From NCBI GenBank assembly GCA_963701995.1, contig OY969693.1, forward strand, positions 1,364,001 through 1,428,000: a stretch of 64,000 nucleotides of DNA, given 5' to 3'. This stretch comes from Methanoflorens sp963701995. GTDB taxonomy: Archaea; Halobacteriota; Bog-38; Methanoflorentales; Methanoflorentaceae. The notes below the pieces were generated by a model. The model saw nothing but the letters and a program-made list of their open reading frames with translations. It did no database searches and was not told the DNA's origin. The translations under genes and the position numbers were made by a program. The stretch's first letter is position 1. The number at the start of each line of letters is the position of its first letter. Shown piece after piece: positions 60,167 through 64,000 of the stretch.

Positions 60167-61928
60167 GGTCGCCTGGAAATCGGCGTCGAGAATACGAGAA
60201 CACGGAGTAACGGATCTAAACCGTGGTATAGCCTCCGACATACCGAACGAAGGCCCAACTGGTAATGATCTTTTGCTACGAGCACCACTAAGCGATCGGA
60301 TAGTGTTGGATGGTGTGGCTTACGAATGGGAAGCGGTCTCCAGAGCGGATGGCTTATTTAGGCTCTCGATCGATGGAGCCGATCTTAAAGATACACCTTT
60401 TAAGGATTTCCCAACACCGCTCCAAGATGACGTATTGAACAAAGCGGCATCCAAGGTCATCATCCCAGTGATTGAGCGCCACATCGGGCAGCACATAGAA
60501 TCAATTCACAAAGATGAGTACGTGGAAGCGTGGATCGTTTTACACACAAAGGGCAATGCGTTTCTTAAACAGTGTATCGGCTTGGTAATGGACTATCACG
60601 CTCTGGACGCTGAACTCATACAAATGATATTCCTCGGAATGTCAAGGGCGCGTTATTCAAGTGTATCTGCACTGGCACACTTTGACTGCACCGGCGAGAG
60701 CGGCGCAGGCAAGAACGACTTGGTGAGCAACATCATCGCCTGCGTTCCCCGGCAATATGTGGATCTTTTTTCAACGGTTTCACCAACTGCGCTCCAGTAC
60801 CATACCCTGAAGAGAGAGACTGATCGCCGGGGCAACCTTATTACGCGAACTGATAAGAACCGCTTTAGCGGTAAGATTGTTTGCATTACCGAAGTCGCTG
60901 ACGCGACAGGCTTTCCAGCTCTTAAAGCCCTCGCGGAGACCGACGAGACCGCAGACTTCACCCACAGTGCTACCGTGAATGGTGAAGCCATTGATATGAC
61001 AATTGCGGGACCCCGCTGCGTTATTACGACATCGGTTGAAGGAGTGAAAGACACTCAAGTCAAACGCAGGTTCATCCATGCCTCAGTAAGCCCGGACGCT
61101 TTGGAAAACAAACTAGAGAAACTAGCCTTGGTTGAAGAGATCCTTCTGGAACAAAAAGACATACGAAAAGATCCGCGGCTGAAAGTGGCCCAAGCTGGCA
61201 TTAATATTCTTTTTAGCACTAATGACGTCGATTTTAGACCTATACAAAAAGATGCTTTGAAGCTCTTGAAATATCTTGATAACGTGTTTTTGAAGGCTGG
61301 ATATAGCCTGACCAATATCAAGCAGTTCTTTACATTAGCGGAATGTTCCGCCGAGTGGAATAGGCTTGTCCGCGGCTATTGTCGGATAGAAGTAGAGGAC
61401 GTGCAGGTGGCATGGTATCTGCTTTCCAACTTTGAGCGTGAGACCATCACCAAAACGACCAATCACGGCATAGCAACGCTTAGAGCAATAAAGGAGCTAT
61501 GTGAGGACTACGATCAAGAATTTACAGAGAGCAGAGAAGACCCCAGCTACGATTACGACAAAATGGAAGGGGTTAGCTTGTGGGATGTGCCTAAGCGGCC
61601 AACACGCGCAGATATTGTGAAGGCTGTTGATGTGCCGCAACCGACTGTATATCGTTTACTTCAGCTCGCTTCAAAGAAAGATAATACCCAAGGGGAATTG
61701 CTCGAACTTGGGTACGTCACTAGTGAAAGTCAAAATAACAAAACCGTATTCGAACTCACGGCGCTGGGCCAGACCGTTTTAATTGAGGTTGCGACTAAGG
61801 CCGTGATAGATGGTGTGACTTATACGCCAATTGAACCACTTGAGGTTCCAGACGTTGAACCTCTATTGGCACGACAAATTATCAGATTTTTCACCGATTT
61901 TCAAGAGGGTGAGAAGTTTGATAGCTAA
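60147..61928 (+). CDS. AAA+-like ATPase with C-terminal winged helix, probable replication protein
   Basis: 593 residues from ATG 60147 (GGAG upstream); the longer frame to 60030 lies inside the previous gene. An N-terminal domain (~1-150), then a P-loop 'CTGESGAGKNDLVSNII' at about residue 180, a Walker-B-like 'GKIVCITEVAD', a sensor-like 'AGPRCVITTSVEG' and arginine 'VKRRFIHASVS' form an AAA+-type core. The C-terminus is a winged helix (TRADIVKAVDVPQPTVYRLLQLA). It resembles replicative helicases of archaeal plasmids and viruses in layout; the family is not identified. Confidence 0.6.
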   Translation: MLLREAEVAWKSASRIREHGVTDLNRGIASDIPNEGPTGNDLLLRAPLSDRIVLDGVAYEWEAVSRADGLFRLSIDGADLKDTPFKDFPTPLQDDVLNKAASKVIIPVIERHIGQHIESIHKDEYVEAWIVLHTKGNAFLKQCIGLVMDYHALDAELIQMIFLGMSRARYSSVSALAHFDCTGESGAGKNDLVSNIIACVPRQYVDLFSTVSPTALQYHTLKRETDRRGNLITRTDKNRFSGKIVCITEVADATGFPALKALAETDETADFTHSATVNGEAIDMTIAGPRCVITTSVEGVKDTQVKRRFIHASVSPDALENKLEKLALVEEILLEQKDIRKDPRLKVAQAGINILFSTNDVDFRPIQKDALKLLKYLDNVFLKAGYSLTNIKQFFTLAECSAEWNRLVRGYCRIEVEDVQVAWYLLSNFERETITKTTNHGIATLRAIKELCEDYDQEFTESREDPSYDYDKMEGVSLWDVPKRPTRADIVKAVDVPQPTVYRLLQLASKKDNTQGELLELGYVTSESQNNKTVFELTALGQTVLIEVATKAVIDGVTYTPIEPLEVPDVEPLLARQIIRFFTDFQEGEKFDS

Positions 61929-62143
61929 GATTTGGCCCTCTTTTGGAGATTTGATGGTACCACATCCTACCTTTAAAAAATATTATCAAATTATCATGGA
62001 TCTGAAGGCGGCGGTGGGTGCCACGTACGTGCGGCTCTCTCGGAAGAAAATGAGAATCTGATAATCGAGGAGATTAGCTATCAAGACATGCAGGAAGCCA
62101 CCGAACAATGAAAAAACAAAAAAATGTAATTGGAGATTTAAAA

Positions 62144-62479
62144 ATGACTGAAAAAGAAATAATTGCAGGATATCCGCTTTCTGATGATGGCAACGTAAAG
62201 CGTTTTATAGACCGATTCGGCGACGTTATTCGTTACTGTCCGGAAACAAACGAATGGATCGTCTTCGAAAACGGACAGTGGAAAATTGATATCCAGTCTT
62301 TAGGGGTGATGCGTTTTGCCTCTAGGACAGCCGCGGATATTCACAAAGATGCTAGTGATGCAGAGGATCAGAAGGATCGCGTCGCACTGGAAAGGTGGGC
62401 GACCAAGTCGGGAATGTATCGGCGCATCGAGAATATGGTAAGACTCGCAAAGCGAGAGATCGCTTATTATCAGTTTTGA
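62144..62479 (+). CDS. D5_N primase-helicase domain fragment
   Basis: 111 residues from ATG 62144 behind GGAGAT (an ATG at 62108 is in frame). It matches the D5_N domain of phage/plasmid P4-type primases: 'LSDDGNVKRFIDRFGDVIRYC', 'TNEWIVFENGQWKID', 'WATKSGMYRRIENMVRLAK'. (First motif shown in parts: GNVKRFIDRFGD.) In full proteins this continues into 'N-x-L-N-C-x-N-G-T' and an SF3 helicase; here the frame ends at once (REIAYYQF). It may be a truncated gene or a split-off domain whose ATPase partner is the gene just upstream. Confidence 0.65.
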   Translation: MTEKEIIAGYPLSDDGNVKRFIDRFGDVIRYCPETNEWIVFENGQWKIDIQSLGVMRFASRTAADIHKDASDAEDQKDRVALERWATKSGMYRRIENMVRLAKREIAYYQF

Positions 62480-62492
62480 CGAGCTTAAGGAG

Positions 62493-62588
62493 ATGGCTTC
62501 GGACTATTGGAGAGTAGAATGGAGGGAACGTACCCCGTATTGGCGGCGCAAACTCAACTTACCTCGAAAGAGTGACCCAAATGACTAA
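62493..62588 (+). CDS. Tiny frame after the D5_N gene
   Basis: 31 residues from an ATG right after AAGGAG: MASDYWRVEWRERTPYWRRK…, rich in Trp/Arg. It starts 13 bases past the D5_N stop and overlaps the next small frame. Support is only the spacing and Shine-Dalgarno. Confidence 0.35.
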   Translation: MASDYWRVEWRERTPYWRRKLNLPRKSDPND

Positions 62589-62691
62589 CCACAACGACGC
62601 GCTGCAACATCAGGAGAGGCTAGAGGGACGTCAAAACTGGTCGGATGTCAAAGTTCAGACGATAATCAACCCATCAGCTTCCGCGAAATAG
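62581..62691 (+). CDS. Tiny frame coupled to the previous one
   Basis: 36 residues from ATG 62581, overlapping the preceding stop: MTNHNDALQHQERLEGRQNW…. Hydrophilic, helical. Translational coupling suggests a real operon tail of the element. No family recognised. Confidence 0.3.
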   Translation: MTNHNDALQHQERLEGRQNWSDVKVQTIINPSASAK

Positions 62692-63025
62692 TGCCATGAA
62701 TCGGTGATGTGTCATTGAAAAAAAATATCGAAAACTTAAAATCAACACATAGAAAAGTGGTTCCAGGTTGCAAAAAAAGAAAATTTAAGCCACGTTTGAC
62801 TGCCAAAATAAATTTTATTTCAAGGATTTGGTTGAAGGAGCCTAGGGGGATTTCCACGGTGCAGGATTATTTCTTTCCGCGAAACAAAAGCCGTAAAGGG
62901 ATTTTTTGGCGCAACGTTCCTTAAACGACAACCTTTAAGCTGTGTTAACGTGTTCTTACGCTTTTGATTTCTCCCACAATCTGAATTACAAGGCCTAAAA
63001 CAGAGTCGGTGAATTGTACAGTTGT
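62692..63025. other. AT-rich spacer
   Basis: About 334 bases. A Lys/Arg-rich frame at 62709-62924 (71 codons, TTG/GTG-type start) lacks a Shine-Dalgarno and family support. Nothing else recognised. Confidence 0.3.
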
Positions 63026-64000
63026 ATGGATCGTACTGATTACGCGGTCTTAGCAGCGACAGGCTTCATTGTAATTCTTGGCGTTCTGAACTTGTTAGGC
63101 ATCGAAATCTTGTTCAATGGGGATTCAAATGCTGCTATCTCCCTGTTAGGCACAATTGCACAGAGCTTGGCTGCACTACTGGCAATCTCCTTCTCTATTT
63201 TGATTCTCGTTGTTCAGTTTTCCACTTCGAAATATACACCACGAGTCGTGTCTTTTTCATTACGGTCTGTGTTGCTCGGCCTACGGGTGTTGGTAGTAAT
63301 AGCTTCATTTGTGGTCGCGATGCTGGTAGATTTCTTGATCATGTCTCAGATTAACGGAGTTGCTCTCTCGAATGAAATGAGGGGAGTCGTATCTACAAGT
63401 CTTCTTTTCGCGGCTGTTTGTTTCTTATTAATTATCGATCTCTTCTTGCACACACCAAAGTTCTTCGATCCGAAAGAGACGATAGAGCAACTTAAATCGC
63501 GAGCCACTAGTGAAGACACGCACGTACAACCAACTGAATTCATTCGAATGCTCGGAGACATGGCGCGAAAGGAGATTGCATTTGGCAATGTCGACGTAAT
63601 CGATTTGAGCTTAAGAGCCCTTCAAGATGTTTCTGCGTTTTGCATAAAAGAGAACTCTTGCGATCTAAACGCAGAAGCGATCGAAGAACTTCGCGAGACT
63701 GTGCAAGTGTCTATTTTAACTCCATTTTTCAGGACTGTTGCGCTTGAAGTCGTAAATATCCTTAGGTCGCTGTGCTTGATAACAATAGATGAATACAGCA
63801 ACTGCTACGGGGGCAAGTTTGGCGCAGGAGGAGGGGCGTTCATATCGTTGGCGCGTTTTGGAAGTGTCACTTCGTACGACTATAATACCGACTCTATACA
63901 CTATTGGCTACTAGAGCCAGTCGTTCGCGACCTCAAAGACATAATAATTCACATTAAAACCAAGCAAGAAAAGGACCCAACAAAGGATTATTCTGCTTAT
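63026..64000 (+). CDS. DUF2254-like membrane protein (3' end outside window)
   Basis: Open from ATG 63026 to the window edge, 325 codons without a stop. Four membrane helices in the first ~140 residues; the second is followed by 'FSILILVVQFSTSKYTPRVV' (in parts FSILILVVQFS, SKYTPRVV), the DUF2254 signature region. A soluble C-terminal domain follows ('DLSLRALQDVSAFCIKENS', 'EYSNCYGGKFGAGGGAFISLA'). DUF2254 proteins are predicted membrane proteins of unknown function. Confidence 0.65.
   Translation, partial: MDRTDYAVLAATGFIVILGVLNLLGIEILFNGDSNAAISLLGTIAQSLAALLAISFSILILVVQFSTSKYTPRVVSFSLRSVLLGLRVLVVIASFVVAMLVDFLIMSQINGVALSNEMRGVVSTSLLFAAVCFLLIIDLFLHTPKFFDPKETIEQLKSRATSEDTHVQPTEFIRMLGDMARKEIAFGNVDVIDLSLRALQDVSAFCIKENSCDLNAEAIEELRETVQVSILTPFFRTVALEVVNILRSLCLITIDEYSNCYGGKFGAGGGAFISLARFGSVTSYDYNTDSIHYWLLEPVVRDLKDIIIHIKTKQEKDPTKDYSAY

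Noticed and set aside
62709..62924. 71-codon Lys-rich frame
   Set aside because: AT-rich DNA readily gives Lys-rich open frames; no Shine-Dalgarno.

Overview
The window is a stretch of chromosome from a methanogenic archaeon of the 'class II' type (Methanocella/Methanosarcina-like). The evidence is a mer gene (F420-dependent methylene-H4MPT reductase), a soluble hdrCBA cluster, methanogenesis marker proteins 12 and 16, and coenzyme M synthesis by the cysteate route (cysteate synthase plus a fused ComDE sulfopyruvate decarboxylase). Archaeal mevalonate genes, TATA boxes about 26 nt before many start codons with frequent leaderless starts, an intron-containing tRNA and archaeal-type AlaRS agree with this. 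Assignment below class II is inference.

Layout. 1-3.7 kb: molybdopterin block (unknown gene end, short MoaD-like, ModE-type regulator, MoeA, MoeA-PBP fusion). 3.8-6 kb: ABC-2 exporter pair. 6.3-21 kb: housekeeping and small unknown genes (dolichol-kinase-like, DUF211 plus VIT-like, class II aldolase, YjbQ, arginine decarboxylase, HhH-GPD glycosylase, PD-(D/E)XK nuclease, HTH-less NrpR, RecJ-like DHH, ferritin-like, phosphoesterase, EamA transporter, mer with a hairpin/T-tract terminator, cbiT remnant). 21-29.5 kb: Lhr helicase, ClpP-fold serine protease, membrane proteins and a large secreted glycosidase-lectin with almost identical internal DNA repeats. 30-41 kb: pdxS, alaS-thrC, pyruvate:ferredoxin oxidoreductase (porGD-A-B), marker 12, tRNA-Thr, HMG-CoA reductase. 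41-52 kb: the thiolase/HMG-CoA synthase/DUF35 trio, tRNA-Pro, marker 16-hdrABC, and divergently cysteate synthase-comDE.

From about 52.2 kb to the right edge the character changes: AT-rich, short unknown genes, zinc ribbons, small membrane proteins and replication-type genes. Two tRNA remnants mark this region: a D-arm-less tRNA-His-like sequence flush with the comDE end (52224-52284) and a clean tRNA-Val(UAC) 3' fragment starting at the anticodon loop (54990-55031). The second has the orientation expected of the left attachment site of an integrated element running right beyond the window. Its gene set (winged helix, AAA+-like ATPase, D5_N primase fragment, phage-like small proteins, RHH protein, lipoprotein) fits that. 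Next to both tRNA remnants lies a member of one small unnamed protein family with an 'IRLP...IYQT.H.G.LAF' core; one copy carries a single ochre stop.

Functionally, the left 52 kb is core methanogen metabolism: Moco for Mo/W enzymes, methanogenesis C1 and electron-transfer steps, coenzyme M supply next to heterodisulfide reductase, pyruvate synthesis, and the isoprenoid lipid pathway. The right 9-12 kb is accessory DNA and is where the least explained signals are.
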